A model generated the notes under the pieces. It saw only the letters and a list, made by a program, of their open reading frames with translations. It did not search any database and was not told where the DNA came from. This document shows positions 30,792 to 39,594 of a DNA stretch of 64,000 nt, in pieces (the first letter of the stretch is position 1; each line of letters begins with the position of its first letter). The stretch is taken from NCBI GenBank assembly GCA_965196985.1, contig CBDALO010000008.1, positions 124,001 to 188,000 on the forward strand. The letters run 5' to 3'. Source of the DNA: 2-12-FULL-35-23 sp965196985. Its GTDB lineage: Bacteria > Pseudomonadota > Gammaproteobacteria > UBA12402. Both the position numbers and the translations under genes were made by a program.

Positions 30792-31222
30792 TAGTGGGGT
30801 TTCCTTGTGGTGTTTTGCAGCGCGTTGCAAGCGGTGCAGGGTTGAGGCGAGGGCGCCAACAACAGAACTACCCCTACCGATCCGACTAACGCCAACAGCA
30901 GTTTCATTAGCGGGTGATGCGGTAAGTGAATCACCGCAATGAAGCCACCAAAGACGGAGAACACCACCACGCTCATCACAACCCAATGAACGAGGCCGTC
31001 CAAGCCTGTTCGCCAGGCGCTTTTTGTGCTCGCTGGGCAGGCCCAACTGGCGCTGAGCAGAAAACTGGTGCCAAGCAACAAAAGCAATAAGCACAGTGCA
31101 GTTTGGTTGATGTTCGGGTGAGCATTAAGCGCTAAGCCACAAAAAAAAGCACTCCAAAGCAACACGAGAGTCAAAGGCGTTAAGCGCGGTGGCTGGATCA
31201 GTTTAAGCAGGGTGTGTTTCAT
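30791..31222 (-). CDS. membrane protein upstream of traC
   Basis: 143 aa with about four hydrophobic segments (LTLVLLWSAFFCGLAL, TALCLLLLLLGTSFLL, WVVMSVVVFSVFGGFIAVI, LLLALVGSVGVVLLLA). Its end touches the traC start; its own ATG overlaps the upstream gene (ATGA). Not recognised. Probably an accessory inner-membrane component of this transfer system. Confidence 0.5.
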   Translation of the reverse strand: MKHTLLKLIQPPRLTPLTLVLLWSAFFCGLALNAHPNINQTALCLLLLLLGTSFLLSASWACPASTKSAWRTGLDGLVHWVVMSVVVFSVFGGFIAVIHLPHHPLMKLLLALVGSVGVVLLLAPSPQPCTACNALQNTTRKPH

Positions 31223-31968
31223 GACCGTTCCTTTTTACGTGTAAATAGAAAGCGCGGGTCGTCTGTCCGAAATGCGAAGCTTTCTGGCTCGACAGATAAG
31301 CGGGGCAATGGCAACAACCAGAGCAACGACAGACCCAATAGGCCATACAGCACACTCTGCATGACGAATGACGCCCAATGAAAAATCGCATCCGTTGTTA
31401 GCACGTGCCAACCTGCTGCAAACAGCCCGACGCTCATGACAATCAGAAAAGACTGGCGCGTTCTTCCCTCACCCAACACCCATCGGCTATAAGGGAACAG
31501 CCACGTTAAACCCATGATGGCAAGACCCAAGCCCTGACAGAGTGAATTCAACTCAGCAGAGCAAACACGCGGAAAAAGTAAGGGTAACAAACCGATTAAT
31601 AGACCCAACGGCAATAAACAAACAGTGATTTCTTGGCAACCTGCCTTGAAAAGTGCCTGATAACTCGTTAACTGATCACAATGATACTGAGAGAAAGACT
31701 GCTTGCGCTTATCGTGATGAGCTTGATTTGCAGCTTCCTGCGCAGTTTTGGAAAGCAGTGTCATTCTTCGCCCACTCAAATCCAACAGAAACGATAGCGC
31801 GATAACCCACATGAAAACAACTAATAGGCTCACTAGCTTAGCCATGTTCTCTGGCAGTAGGCGCGACCCTTCTAACCAAAGGTGGTACAGCGTCATCGTA
31901 AAAAACAGGCTAAACAAGCACGCTTGCAACAAGCCTAATGGCCAAGTGAAACGATACATGACCTTCAT
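31219..31968 (-). CDS. membrane protein downstream of traV
   Basis: 249 aa, six or more hydrophobic segments, with a charged tail (RTDDPRFLFTRKKERS). Start has AAGGAG nine bases upstream and overlaps the traV stop (TAATG). Resembles no named F protein I recognise. With the 143-aa gene it forms a pair of membrane proteins between traV and traC. Confidence 0.5.
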   Translation of the reverse strand: MKVMYRFTWPLGLLQACLFSLFFTMTLYHLWLEGSRLLPENMAKLVSLLVVFMWVIALSFLLDLSGRRMTLLSKTAQEAANQAHHDKRKQSFSQYHCDQLTSYQALFKAGCQEITVCLLPLGLLIGLLPLLFPRVCSAELNSLCQGLGLAIMGLTWLFPYSRWVLGEGRTRQSFLIVMSVGLFAAGWHVLTTDAIFHWASFVMQSVLYGLLGLSLLWLLPLPRLSVEPESFAFRTDDPRFLFTRKKERS

Positions 31969-32378
31969 TATCCGAGCTCCTTACCGCTTTGACGGATCAG
32001 TGTGACAGGATGACCCAACCAATGACTCGGCGTCATCACGGTGTAGACCGTACTGGCAGCATGGTAGTTGTCGTGACTGTCAACAAAGGGAGCTACCCAA
32101 ACACGTTGAATGCTTTCATTGGTTCGCAGCGGTTTACCGGCTTGCGCGAATTGCGTGCGCGCTGCCTGACTGGTTGCCGTTTGATCCGCAATCACCGCGG
32201 GGTTCTCACGGTGAGTAAAATACCCGCTGTCCGCTAAGCGATTCACTTGATTGAGCGAGACACAACCAGCTCCTCGACCCCCGACCTCATGACAATCAAA
32301 GTCACTGTTCATGCCCGCACAGCCGGCTAAGACGCTACACAAACCAATCAAACCGATCAGCGTTATCACTCGATTCAT
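31968..32378 (-). CDS. traV: TraV, outer-membrane lipoprotein of the T4SS core
   Basis: About 136 aa from ATG 32378, chosen because AGGAGG lies eight bases upstream; a GTG nine bases earlier overlaps that site. Lipoprotein signal LCSVLAGCAGMNSDFDCHEV with lipobox LAGC, then two cysteines and a VNRLADSGYF-like segment typical of TraV. Forms the outer-membrane ring with TraK and TraB. Confidence 0.87.
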   Translation of the reverse strand: MNRVITLIGLIGLCSVLAGCAGMNSDFDCHEVGGRGAGCVSLNQVNRLADSGYFTHRENPAVIADQTATSQAARTQFAQAGKPLRTNESIQRVWVAPFVDSHDNYHAASTVYTVMTPSHWLGHPVTLIRQSGKELG

Positions 32379-32379
32379 T

Positions 32380-33789
32380 TTATACACCTCCTCGAAAAGC
32401 CTTAACGTGATCGGCCATTTGACTCATTTGGGATTGAATCTGATTTACCTGATCGGCCATTTGACTCATTTGGGATTGAATCTGATTTACCTGATCAACA
32501 CGGTCACTGAATTGATTCAGTGACGCTAAACTCGTTGGATGGGTCGCAGCTTGCCCTGACCAGTAATGACTGGATAAGGTGCGCGTGGGTTTCGCCCCTG
32601 CAGGTTTGTCATCCGGCAGTAATTGAAATTGCGTTAAGAACACCAAGTCCACCACTGAGCCCGCATTGATTTCAATAATGGGATGAAACTGATCAGCGCG
32701 TTTAATGTAATAATCGGACAGTTTGGCGAGTGCCGTTTCAGCTCCTTGTGCTGCGCCGTATTGAAACACTTTGTTGTTATCGACTGTGCTCGTTGACCCT
32801 AAGGGCGAAATGCTTTGCGTGGTGTATTGTTGTTGCAAGGCGCTCCCAATGCCGGAGAGAAAGCCTGACGCACCGGCATAAGCTAACAGTTTGCCGTTAC
32901 GCATGACCGGACGGCCTCTGACCCCTTCTTTACCCCCAATGTCATAGGCAGTGCCATTAATGTTACGAGTAATGGTTTTCCCATTTTTAATGCAGCTAAT
33001 GGTGCTCAGTTTCACTTCCCCACGTTCGGAACTAATATCGCCATAGACTTCACCAACCACAAAACACCCTTTTAACGAGCTGTGATACCCGTTGGGTAAC
33101 ACCCCGTTATCTAAGATGCGAAACTCAATCGGTGTGGTATTGGATTGCCCATTGACCGAGGCATTGGCATCGGCTGCACCGAGTAACACTGCTTTGGCAA
33201 ACGTGCCTGGTAACACACAGTTTTCAGGGGTACAACCCTGCTTGGCTTGTTCGGCAGGATTGACGTAATCAAAATGAAACGCACGCGGGGCATAAAGATT
33301 GGCGAATGTCATCGGATTAGCTGTTTGCGGCGCACCAACCAAATGCGGTTGCTTAGGCATAACGCCTGGTAATGGGTGGGTGTTTGTTGCGTGAGGCACA
33401 GCGGGCTTCGGTGGTGTTGAGACGGATTGCTTCGCCGTTTTTAATTGCTGTTGCAGTGTTTTCACTTCTTGCTGCAAGGCTTTAAAGGCCGGTTGTTGCT
33501 CCGGCTTCACTGGGGTGTGTTGACGCAGTTTTGCCAACGCTTCTTGCAAGCTGGTTTGATTGGTTTGCAATTGTTGTAACGCTTCACCGGTGGCTGATTG
33601 ATTAAAGTCGGCAATGTCGGTCGTGGTAATAAACGCGGGCTTGGTGGGCTTTTTAGTTACTGCATGACGACTGGGCACCAACCACCACAAGAAAGCGCCC
33701 AGTAAACTCAGTGCCACTAATACCACCGCACCCGTTTTCAATTGATTGCGTCGTTGGGTGGCACGATTGCTTGTTTTAGGCTTATTCAT
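32380..33789 (-). CDS. traB: TraB, VirB10-like T4SS core protein
   Basis: 469 aa (F TraB is 475 aa). One N-terminal membrane anchor (GAVVLVALSLLGAFLWWLV), a coiled-coil/Gln-rich and Pro-rich linker (residues 60-150), then the VirB10-like beta domain (ANASVNGQSNTTPIEFRILDNGVLPNG, GCFVVGEVYGDISSERGEVKL). ATG 33789 has AAGGAG upstream. The C-terminus contains a perfect 42-bp tandem duplication (about 32412-32495) that repeats VNQIQSQMSQMADQ. Confidence 0.9.
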   Translation of the reverse strand: MNKPKTSNRATQRRNQLKTGAVVLVALSLLGAFLWWLVPSRHAVTKKPTKPAFITTTDIADFNQSATGEALQQLQTNQTSLQEALAKLRQHTPVKPEQQPAFKALQQEVKTLQQQLKTAKQSVSTPPKPAVPHATNTHPLPGVMPKQPHLVGAPQTANPMTFANLYAPRAFHFDYVNPAEQAKQGCTPENCVLPGTFAKAVLLGAADANASVNGQSNTTPIEFRILDNGVLPNGYHSSLKGCFVVGEVYGDISSERGEVKLSTISCIKNGKTITRNINGTAYDIGGKEGVRGRPVMRNGKLLAYAGASGFLSGIGSALQQQYTTQSISPLGSTSTVDNNKVFQYGAAQGAETALAKLSDYYIKRADQFHPIIEINAGSVVDLVFLTQFQLLPDDKPAGAKPTRTLSSHYWSGQAATHPTSLASLNQFSDRVDQVNQIQSQMSQMADQVNQIQSQMSQMADHVKAFRGGV

Positions 33790-34495
33790 CACCCGCTCCT
33801 TCCTTGAGTTTAACCACTGCCACCCAAGTGCCTTGGTGCGCGGGCACGGTTTGTCGAGCTAAAGCCACTGAGGCAACATTGGGTCGATAAAAATCACTCG
33901 GGTTGAGGGTGATGGTGTGTTTTGTTTGATTCACCAACCAATAGGCCAAACCGGTAAAGGTTTCGCCTTGCCAAACCGTGATCAGTCGCACGCGCCCTAC
34001 CTGATAAAACGGCTGCCAGTGGCCTTTCACCGCCACTTGGGTAAATCCCGCGAGCGACTGTTGATTCAGGATCGCACGGACTAAGGTACTGAGCTCGTTG
34101 GTGTAGTTGGCGTTTTTAGGAAACGCTGCCGCGTTCGTTGGCACGCGCCCTTTTAAGACCAAGGTGCGTCCGTCCCCTTGTTTCGGCATCACTTGTAAGG
34201 CCACGTGTTGACCGGAACGACTGGCGAGTTGCAACGTAAACGGCATGGGTTGTAAAAGACTCACGTACACGCCCGCACTCGGGTCTTGTTGATTGGCCAC
34301 CACCCGACAAAAACGCTGCGGACACAGTGCGTAGGTAATCGCATCATGAGAAATACTAACGCGATTGACATTGGTCGCACTTAAGGTGACGTGTAATGTT
34401 TGATTGGGTGAGAACGGGTATACCTTGGCATTGGTTGCTAACCCTAATGCCAAGGATGCGGAGAAACTCAGTAACAAGAAGACTAGTAATCTCAT
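33782..34495 (-). CDS. traK: TraK, secretin-like T4SS core protein
   Basis: 237 aa (F TraK 242 aa). Signal peptide LLVFLLLSFSASLALG, then a beta-rich VirB9-like protein (FSPNQTLHVTLSATNVNRVSISHDAITYAL). Ends with ...TWVAVVKLKEGAGDE. Overlaps traB and traE. Periplasmic/outer membrane. Confidence 0.87.
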   Translation of the reverse strand: MRLLVFLLLSFSASLALGLATNAKVYPFSPNQTLHVTLSATNVNRVSISHDAITYALCPQRFCRVVANQQDPSAGVYVSLLQPMPFTLQLASRSGQHVALQVMPKQGDGRTLVLKGRVPTNAAAFPKNANYTNELSTLVRAILNQQSLAGFTQVAVKGHWQPFYQVGRVRLITVWQGETFTGLAYWLVNQTKHTITLNPSDFYRPNVASVALARQTVPAHQGTWVAVVKLKEGAGDE

Positions 34496-35052
34496 CGGGA
34501 TTGCACCTCTTCAAAGGAGTGGAGTTGAATTAAGCCGTTATGGCGCGTAAACGTTAATTGAAACGTAGCGGTTACCGGCGGTAAGCGCTTCTCACCCACA
34601 AAGCGAGTCAGCACACCGCTTAAGCGTACCGCTTGATTGGCCACATCAATGTGACGCGCTGTTAAGGCAAAGCTGCTGCTAATGCCTTGGTGTTGCACTT
34701 GCTTCGCTTCAGTGGATAAGGTTTGTGTCAGCGCTGCGTAACTGTCTGGCGCTAAAAACTCGGCTAACAGGCGTTGATTGGTTTTGATCGTGGCAGGAGT
34801 AAAATCGAGTCGCAAACTGGCAAAGGCTTCGGCCACCGTGGCTAAGTAATTCGCTGAATACCCTTCCGTGCTGACTGCGGTGGGATTGCGAAGGTTCATC
34901 GGAATCAACCAAGCGGTTTGCTGGTGCGCCAAGCGACACACCGTGACGCCTAATAGTCCATTGACCAGCAAGAGTACCGCGCACACTAACACCCACCAGC
35001 GTTGATAACGCTTGGCGCGGCTTAGTTGATCTTCATAATGTGATTGTTCCAT
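34492..35052 (-). CDS. traE: TraE, VirB5/8-like T4SS protein
   Basis: 186 aa from ATG 35052 (GGAG six bases upstream); a TTG reading from 35064 is less likely. One N-terminal anchor (WWVLVCAVLLLVNGLLGVTV) with a preceding RAKRYQR patch, then the family's W-x-x-P and GYSANYLATVAEAFASLRLDFTPATIKTNQ block. F TraE is 188 aa. Confidence 0.88.
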   Translation of the reverse strand: MEQSHYEDQLSRAKRYQRWWVLVCAVLLLVNGLLGVTVCRLAHQQTAWLIPMNLRNPTAVSTEGYSANYLATVAEAFASLRLDFTPATIKTNQRLLAEFLAPDSYAALTQTLSTEAKQVQHQGISSSFALTARHIDVANQAVRLSGVLTRFVGEKRLPPVTATFQLTFTRHNGLIQLHSFEEVQSR

Positions 35053-35054
35053 TC

Positions 35055-35342
35055 TTAACTCCAAACTCGTTGCGTGGAATTGGGTAGCCCACGAAAAAGT
35101 TGTGCGCTACCCGCCATGTGCCAATACCAAGTGATGAATAATGCCGCGCTGCCTCGTCCACGCTTCAATGCACGCATCAACACCAACCAAAGCGCCATCA
35201 GCATTAAGCCGATAATCATCGCTTTCATAAAAAAGCACACCACAAAGAGACCGATCATCGGAATGCACTCATCCAGCGCTAATCCTAAAAGGCGACGCTG
35301 TTCATCCAAGTAACGATTAATCTGATAGCGTTCAGTCTTCAT
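35055..35342 (-). CDS. traL: TraL, pilus assembly membrane protein
   Basis: 95 aa (F TraL 91 aa). Starts with RYQINRYLDEQRRLLGLALDE, the TraL N-terminal pattern, then two membrane segments (MIGLFVVCFFMKAMIIGLMLMALWLVLMRALKRG) and a short W-rich tail. Directly precedes traE. Confidence 0.9.
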   Translation of the reverse strand: MKTERYQINRYLDEQRRLLGLALDECIPMIGLFVVCFFMKAMIIGLMLMALWLVLMRALKRGRGSAALFITWYWHMAGSAQLFRGLPNSTQRVWS

Positions 35343-35355
35343 GTGTCACTCGGTC

Positions 35356-35727
35356 TTATTTGGTTGACAGTTTGGCAAAAACAGCCGTTGTGAAAATTAC
35401 AATGACAATTAGACCGGCGAACACCAAGGGGTTTTTGGTTTTGATGTACGCTGTAATCCCTAAGATCACCTCAATAAAATACACGGCGTACATAAATGTT
35501 GAACCGGCACCAAACTGCGTATCAATTTCTTTCCTCGCACCTGAAAGCATATCGGTGTTGGGATCGAACGGGCCGGTGCCATCGGCATAGGCGACATTAT
35601 GAATGAACAGGCTAAACACCAAGCCACCGATTAAAAACCGACAGACTTTATTGCTCGCTAAAAAATGACAGCCCCGTAACACAGTGTGTTGCAGGATTTG
35701 TTGAGGTCGTTTTACAAGGTTAATCAT
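35356..35727 (-). CDS. traA: TraA propilin
   Basis: 123 aa from ATG 35727, with AAGGAG eight bases upstream; the longer open frame to 35871 overlaps a lipoprotein gene. A long leader (about 48 residues, ending HNVAYA) precedes a mature pilin of about 75 aa starting DGTGPFDPNTD. The mature part has two hydrophobic segments joined by KTKNPLVFAG, as in F pilin. N-terminal acetylation or cyclisation genes (traX, traQ) are not seen here. Confidence 0.88.
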   Translation of the reverse strand: MINLVKRPQQILQHTVLRGCHFLASNKVCRFLIGGLVFSLFIHNVAYADGTGPFDPNTDMLSGARKEIDTQFGAGSTFMYAVYFIEVILGITAYIKTKNPLVFAGLIVIVIFTTAVFAKLSTK

Positions 35728-35939
35728 CTTACTTTTCTCCTTTGGGTTGAGGTAAGTTGGGTAAAGTGGACGCAGTCGTGGCACTGACGATAATTGGTTG
35801 CGCCACGTGCATCCACGAGTTGCTGACTTTGTAGCGTCACAGCGGGTGGCAGCGTGGCGTGGTGTGCGCACGCAGCCAGTAGCAAGGTCAGTACGGTCAT
35901 TAAAATACTTTTCACAAACAGAGTTATCCTTGGGTTCAT
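35724..35939 (-). CDS. small lipoprotein upstream of traA
   Basis: 71 aa with a lipoprotein signal (ILMTVLTLLLAACAHH, lipobox LAAC) and a short tail with CHDC. Its stop overlaps the traA ATG. Function unknown; position at the head of the pilus operon suggests a mating-surface or regulatory role. Confidence 0.6.
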   Translation of the reverse strand: MNPRITLFVKSILMTVLTLLLAACAHHATLPPAVTLQSQQLVDARGATNYRQCHDCVHFTQLTSTQRRKVR

Positions 35940-35942
35940 AGG

Positions 35943-36782
35943 TTAATGAGCGGCTTCTTGGTAAAAGCCTTTCAGCGGGTCTTCGGTGACTTTTGCAGGC
36001 TCAGCCGGTTTGGGTTTCTTTTTTTGTTTAGGCGTCTCTTTGTGCTCCCAAATGCGTTCAGCTTTCTTAGCCGCTTCACTCACACTGACTTGAGCAGCTT
36101 GCTTACTCTCAGTGACTTGTGCAGACAGTTTGCTCAACGCCTGACTCATCGCTTGCAATGTTCGCTTTAATTGAGAATCTTTTGAGGCAGCCTGGTTTAA
36201 CAAGTCATTTGCTGTGAGATTCGTCGCCTTATAGGAGGCCGTTGTCGCATTCGCCTTTTGAAGCACGTGTAAGAGTTGCTGCATCACCGCCAATTGTTTT
36301 AACTGCAACGTCACTGTCACACTATCAACCAAACTTTGGTAGGCGACTGGATCCGTCTGCTGTAGCGCACTCCAATACACAAAAACAGGTGAGTGATTCA
36401 ATTGGTTTTGAAGAAACGTCACCGCTTGGTTGGAAAGCCTTCTCCCAGATTGAGCAAGCTGATGAGCTGTGCGATCAGCATTCCGCGTAATCGCCCTCAT
36501 CTCCGTTGGCCCTTGGTTCAGTTGATAACGAGGCAAGCTACGACCCTCAATCTCACCATACGCTGCACGTTGTTTAGGCGCAGCGTTTTTGAATGGCTTG
36601 TCGTACTTTCCTTGAGGCGACCAATAAGAAGGATTGGTTTGTGTGGTCACGTGTGCTGCGGCGTGATTCTCTGTCACAGAGGTTGGACTCATTGCAGGTG
36701 CAGCGTGCGCCAAACTACTTGCAGCTACAGCAGTAACAATTCCGCAAGTGGTGAGTAAGGTTTGAATCAGTTGTTTCTTCAT
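35943..36782 (-). CDS. exported protein, unknown, transfer region
   Basis: 279 aa. Signal peptide MKKQLIQTLLTTCGIVTAVAASSLAHAAPA. Mature part mostly helical: Ala-, Gln- and Leu-rich from residue 100 on, with a Lys/Pro tail (HKETPKQKKKPKPAEPAK). Might be a periplasmic component of the transfer machine. No family recognised. Confidence 0.55.
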   Translation of the reverse strand: MKKQLIQTLLTTCGIVTAVAASSLAHAAPAMSPTSVTENHAAAHVTTQTNPSYWSPQGKYDKPFKNAAPKQRAAYGEIEGRSLPRYQLNQGPTEMRAITRNADRTAHQLAQSGRRLSNQAVTFLQNQLNHSPVFVYWSALQQTDPVAYQSLVDSVTVTLQLKQLAVMQQLLHVLQKANATTASYKATNLTANDLLNQAASKDSQLKRTLQAMSQALSKLSAQVTESKQAAQVSVSEAAKKAERIWEHKETPKQKKKPKPAEPAKVTEDPLKGFYQEAAH

Positions 36783-36803
36783 AAAAAATCCTTGTTAAAC
36801 ACA

Positions 36804-37556
36804 TTAAGAAAATAAACCCGCGATAGAGCGAGCGGTTTGTTGGGTTAAGATCAAGCGTGCTTTGTTAAAGCTCAGATTGACTTGATCGGCTGTGCTGATG
36901 ACTCGTGTTTGATAGCGCATCCAATGGGTTGAATCGCCACCAGTAATGCGAGTAACAGAGCTCGTGCCTTGTCGGTTGGCAGCGCTTGACGTTTCTTTTA
37001 AGGCACGTTTAGAACGTTCAGAGATTCTTACGTCACTCACCATGCCGAAAATTTCGTCTTTGACGAGTTGATCCGCAACGAAGCCAGCAGCACTTCCAAT
37101 CAGTCCACCAGCAACGACTGCACCACCACTGTCGCCTGCTAATGCACCAATGCCTGCACCCATAAGTCCTGTACTAATTGCACTGCCGTAACCACCGGAT
37201 AAAATTGAGCTCACATTTTGCGGGGTTGTTTTACCGGCTTTCATGACCGCTGCTTGCACTAAGTAATGCGCTTGGCTCATGTTTGAAACCACGCGATAGC
37301 CATTCGCTTGAATGGCTTGGGTTAACGCCGGTTTTAACTTCAATCCGCCCTGCCCTGAGACGTTATTCACACGCACGTAAACCGTTTGTTGCGCTTTCGG
37401 CACAGGGTTGAGGAAAATTGCTTCACTCATTTTCGTGTGCGTTTCAAGATTACGATGACTGATGGCCGTGCCTACCGCAGCACAACCAGCAAGCAAAGTG
37501 ATACTCAGCGCACCAGCGGTTAACACACTGGCTTTGATTGGGGTTGTTAACTTCAT
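36804..37556 (-). CDS. traT: TraT surface-exclusion lipoprotein
   Basis: 250 aa (F TraT 244 aa). Lipobox LLAGC (residue 24), then AAVGTAISHRNLETHTKMSEAIFLNPV, the TraT hallmark, and a glycine-rich middle (SGGYGSAISTGLMGAGIGALAGDSGGAVVAGGLIGSA). It reduces redundant mating and can confer complement resistance. In F it sits near traS/traD; here it is upstream of traA. Confidence 0.92.
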   Translation of the reverse strand: MKLTTPIKASVLTAGALSITLLAGCAAVGTAISHRNLETHTKMSEAIFLNPVPKAQQTVYVRVNNVSGQGGLKLKPALTQAIQANGYRVVSNMSQAHYLVQAAVMKAGKTTPQNVSSILSGGYGSAISTGLMGAGIGALAGDSGGAVVAGGLIGSAAGFVADQLVKDEIFGMVSDVRISERSKRALKETSSAANRQGTSSVTRITGGDSTHWMRYQTRVISTADQVNLSFNKARLILTQQTARSIAGLFS

Positions 37557-37575
37557 TCGTTGAATCTCCTTGTCG

Positions 37576-37758
37576 TTAATGCAGGGTTGGGTTTAACAGG
37601 TGATGCAGCTGGCGCTGAATCGCACAGACCACCCCAATTTCAATGGGCAATGACGTACTTTCTAAGCCCGCTTCCGCTTCTTTGTTCAGCACCGCTAACC
37701 AACCGTTTAGCTCGCTGAGCACGTGTTCTAATTCCGTTTTTTCAATACAAACTTGCAT
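37576..37758 (-). CDS. hypothetical 60-aa protein
   Basis: Small acidic helical protein (MQVCIEKTELEHVLSELNGW...) with a plausible start preceded by AAGGAGC. Lies between traT and a 181-aa gene. No family recognised. Confidence 0.45.
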   Translation of the reverse strand: MQVCIEKTELEHVLSELNGWLAVLNKEAEAGLESTSLPIEIGVVCAIQRQLHHLLNPTLH

Positions 37759-37929
37759 CCATAGCTCCTTAGCCAGCGTGAGCTGGCACGGTTAATAACA
37801 ACAAGCCGTGACAAACGGTGCACCCTTCTTGTTCTTGTAACTTCTTCTTGTTACCTGCACCGTTTGTTTCGACTTGAAGGGTGGTGGCTAATGTGTTCTT
37901 CCTACCTAACCGGTATGGGGTTATTTGTT

Positions 37930-38475
37930 TCATTCGCTCACCTTCACTCGTTGAAAGTCATGCACTCGCTGTAAAACACCCGCTGGGGTGTACAAGGCAA
38001 AACCTGTCGCTTGGCAGTGCTCACTGGGATATTGCGGCAATAACTGTTCGCGTAACTTACACGCGATAATGTCCGCTTTACTTTTTTGAATCGCAGCCAA
38101 AGTGATGTAGGGGTTAAACGCATAAGCCTCTTGCTCCTGGCACCTCTGTTGAATCGTTTGGTTCAATGCGTTCAAATCAGGTGAGCTTACTGATAACGCC
38201 AGCAAGTCAAACTCCTCGGTGGCTTTCAGTAAAATCAATTCCCCTAACGTCAGCTCAATCGGAGTGATGGGCAAACACTGGATGGCAGTCAAGAGTTGAT
38301 TGGCTGCTAACTCACACGCAAACGTCACATGCGCCTCGCACTGCTGCATGGAGTGCGTAAAACATTCTTCAGGATGTAAGCGCTGCTGGATTGCTTGCTT
38401 AAATTCATTCACTAACGCCGAAATCAACAACACTAAGGCATAACCGGAATAACGAATGGATGCTTGATTGCTCAT
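37930..38475 (-). CDS. hypothetical 181-aa protein
   Basis: Mostly helical. Contains AHVTFACELAANQLL near residue 48 and FNPYITLAAIQKSKADI near 122. Their spacing recalls the two H-x-T/S motifs of 2H phosphoesterases, but the second histidine is Tyr, so I would not assign that fold with confidence. Overlaps the upstream HTH gene by four bases (ATGA). Confidence 0.45.
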   Translation of the reverse strand: MSNQASIRYSGYALVLLISALVNEFKQAIQQRLHPEECFTHSMQQCEAHVTFACELAANQLLTAIQCLPITPIELTLGELILLKATEEFDLLALSVSSPDLNALNQTIQQRCQEQEAYAFNPYITLAAIQKSKADIIACKLREQLLPQYPSEHCQATGFALYTPAGVLQRVHDFQRVKVSE

Positions 38476-39443
38476 TGCACAACCCCCCTACTCGCTGCGG
38501 GTTGTACCTGATCTAACTGCTTGCGTAACGAACGCAGTTTGCTTTTAGTGGATTCCAGTTGGCCGCTTAAGCTTTCGAGCTGGGCAGTGTCTTCATCACA
38601 CGCGTATTGAATCATCCGTTCGATGGAGGCTTTTTCACCTAAAAGGGTGTTAAACTGAATCAGCAACGCTTGCTGTTTGTTTTGCTTGCGAGGTGCTTCG
38701 GGTGGTAGAGGGGGCAGCCATTGACCCAAGCGGATTTGTTTGACTATCGTATTGAGCTTTTTGTAAAAACACTGCCCTGCTTCACTAAAGCTGTTTGGTG
38801 ATTCAAGTTCCTGGATAATACCCGCCAATAGAGCTTGTGCATCAAGTGGTGGAGCAATTGTCAGTCCCGCAACTTTCTGTTGAACAATGCTACACTGGGC
38901 ATCGCTCAAGGTTTGATGAATCACTTGGTTCGTTATTGCGACCTGATCCGCTGAATCCGATTCAATCGCATGAGGTGGTGTTTGGTGATCTGAAAAAAAA
39001 GAATCAGCAGCAGCAATTGAGGTAACCTCTGACTCACCACCTGCTGTTGCTTTGCTCTTTTGTTTCTTTGTACTCTTATTACTTTGTAGGGTTGGCTTGT
39101 CCACTTTCGGGTTGCCTGAACGTGGAGCTTCTGAGGCTGGATCTAAAGGTTGAGGTTCTTCAAAGACATGATACGTCGTACCCGTTAAGCGTCCTTTTTT
39201 ATCACGTGATTGCGTTTTGATAATATAACGCTCAGCGATTGCCTCGCTAATCAGCGTATAGATGGCTGTTTTACCTTCCTTTAATTTTTTGGACAGCGCA
39301 TTGACGTTAATATCCCAATCTGTCGGCAGACTGTAGAGGTAACTGAGAAACCCTTTTAATGCGACAGATAAGTCATCGCGCTGAAGCATTGCATTAGAAA
39401 TGATCGTAAACCGATTGGTTTTTTTAACTCGAAACGTCGCCAT
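38472..39443 (-). CDS. helix-turn-helix protein at head of the transfer region
   Basis: 323 aa. Residues 1-95 form an HTH_36-type winged helix (LSVALKGFLSYLYSLPTDWDINVNALSKKLKEGKTAIYTLISEAIAERYI), as in plasmid replication or DnaD-like proteins. The middle is low-complexity and charged; the C-terminus (IERMIQYACDEDTAQLESLSGQLESTKSKLRSLRKQLDQV) is a coiled coil. It is the most upstream gene of the long minus-strand unit and may regulate it or act in replication; the sequence does not decide. Confidence 0.6.
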   Translation of the reverse strand: MATFRVKKTNRFTIISNAMLQRDDLSVALKGFLSYLYSLPTDWDINVNALSKKLKEGKTAIYTLISEAIAERYIIKTQSRDKKGRLTGTTYHVFEEPQPLDPASEAPRSGNPKVDKPTLQSNKSTKKQKSKATAGGESEVTSIAAADSFFSDHQTPPHAIESDSADQVAITNQVIHQTLSDAQCSIVQQKVAGLTIAPPLDAQALLAGIIQELESPNSFSEAGQCFYKKLNTIVKQIRLGQWLPPLPPEAPRKQNKQQALLIQFNTLLGEKASIERMIQYACDEDTAQLESLSGQLESTKSKLRSLRKQLDQVQPAASRGVVQ

Positions 39444-39594
39444 GCCTATTCCTCATGAAGGCAGGTTAATCACTACGAGTGTTTAGAAAAGAAACACTCG
39501 CGCCTAAGCGCGAGGTAAATGGCTTGAAGGACTCCCTCCTGCGATTGATTAATACCCGTGATAACTGGTATTATTCAATACATCTAAATTAGCA

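Noticed and set aside
30792..31094. Longer N-terminus for TraC starting at 31094
   Set aside because: It overlaps the 143-aa membrane-protein gene in another frame and lacks a ribosome-binding site; the ATG at 30791 has AAGGA and fits the family length.
35728..35871. Extended N-terminus of TraA to 35871
   Set aside because: It lies in the overlapping lipoprotein gene; ATG 35727 has a good Shine-Dalgarno sequence and gives a normal propilin length.
37930..38475. 2H phosphoesterase assignment for the 181-aa protein
   Set aside because: Only one of the two H-x-T motifs is convincing; the second has Tyr in place of His.
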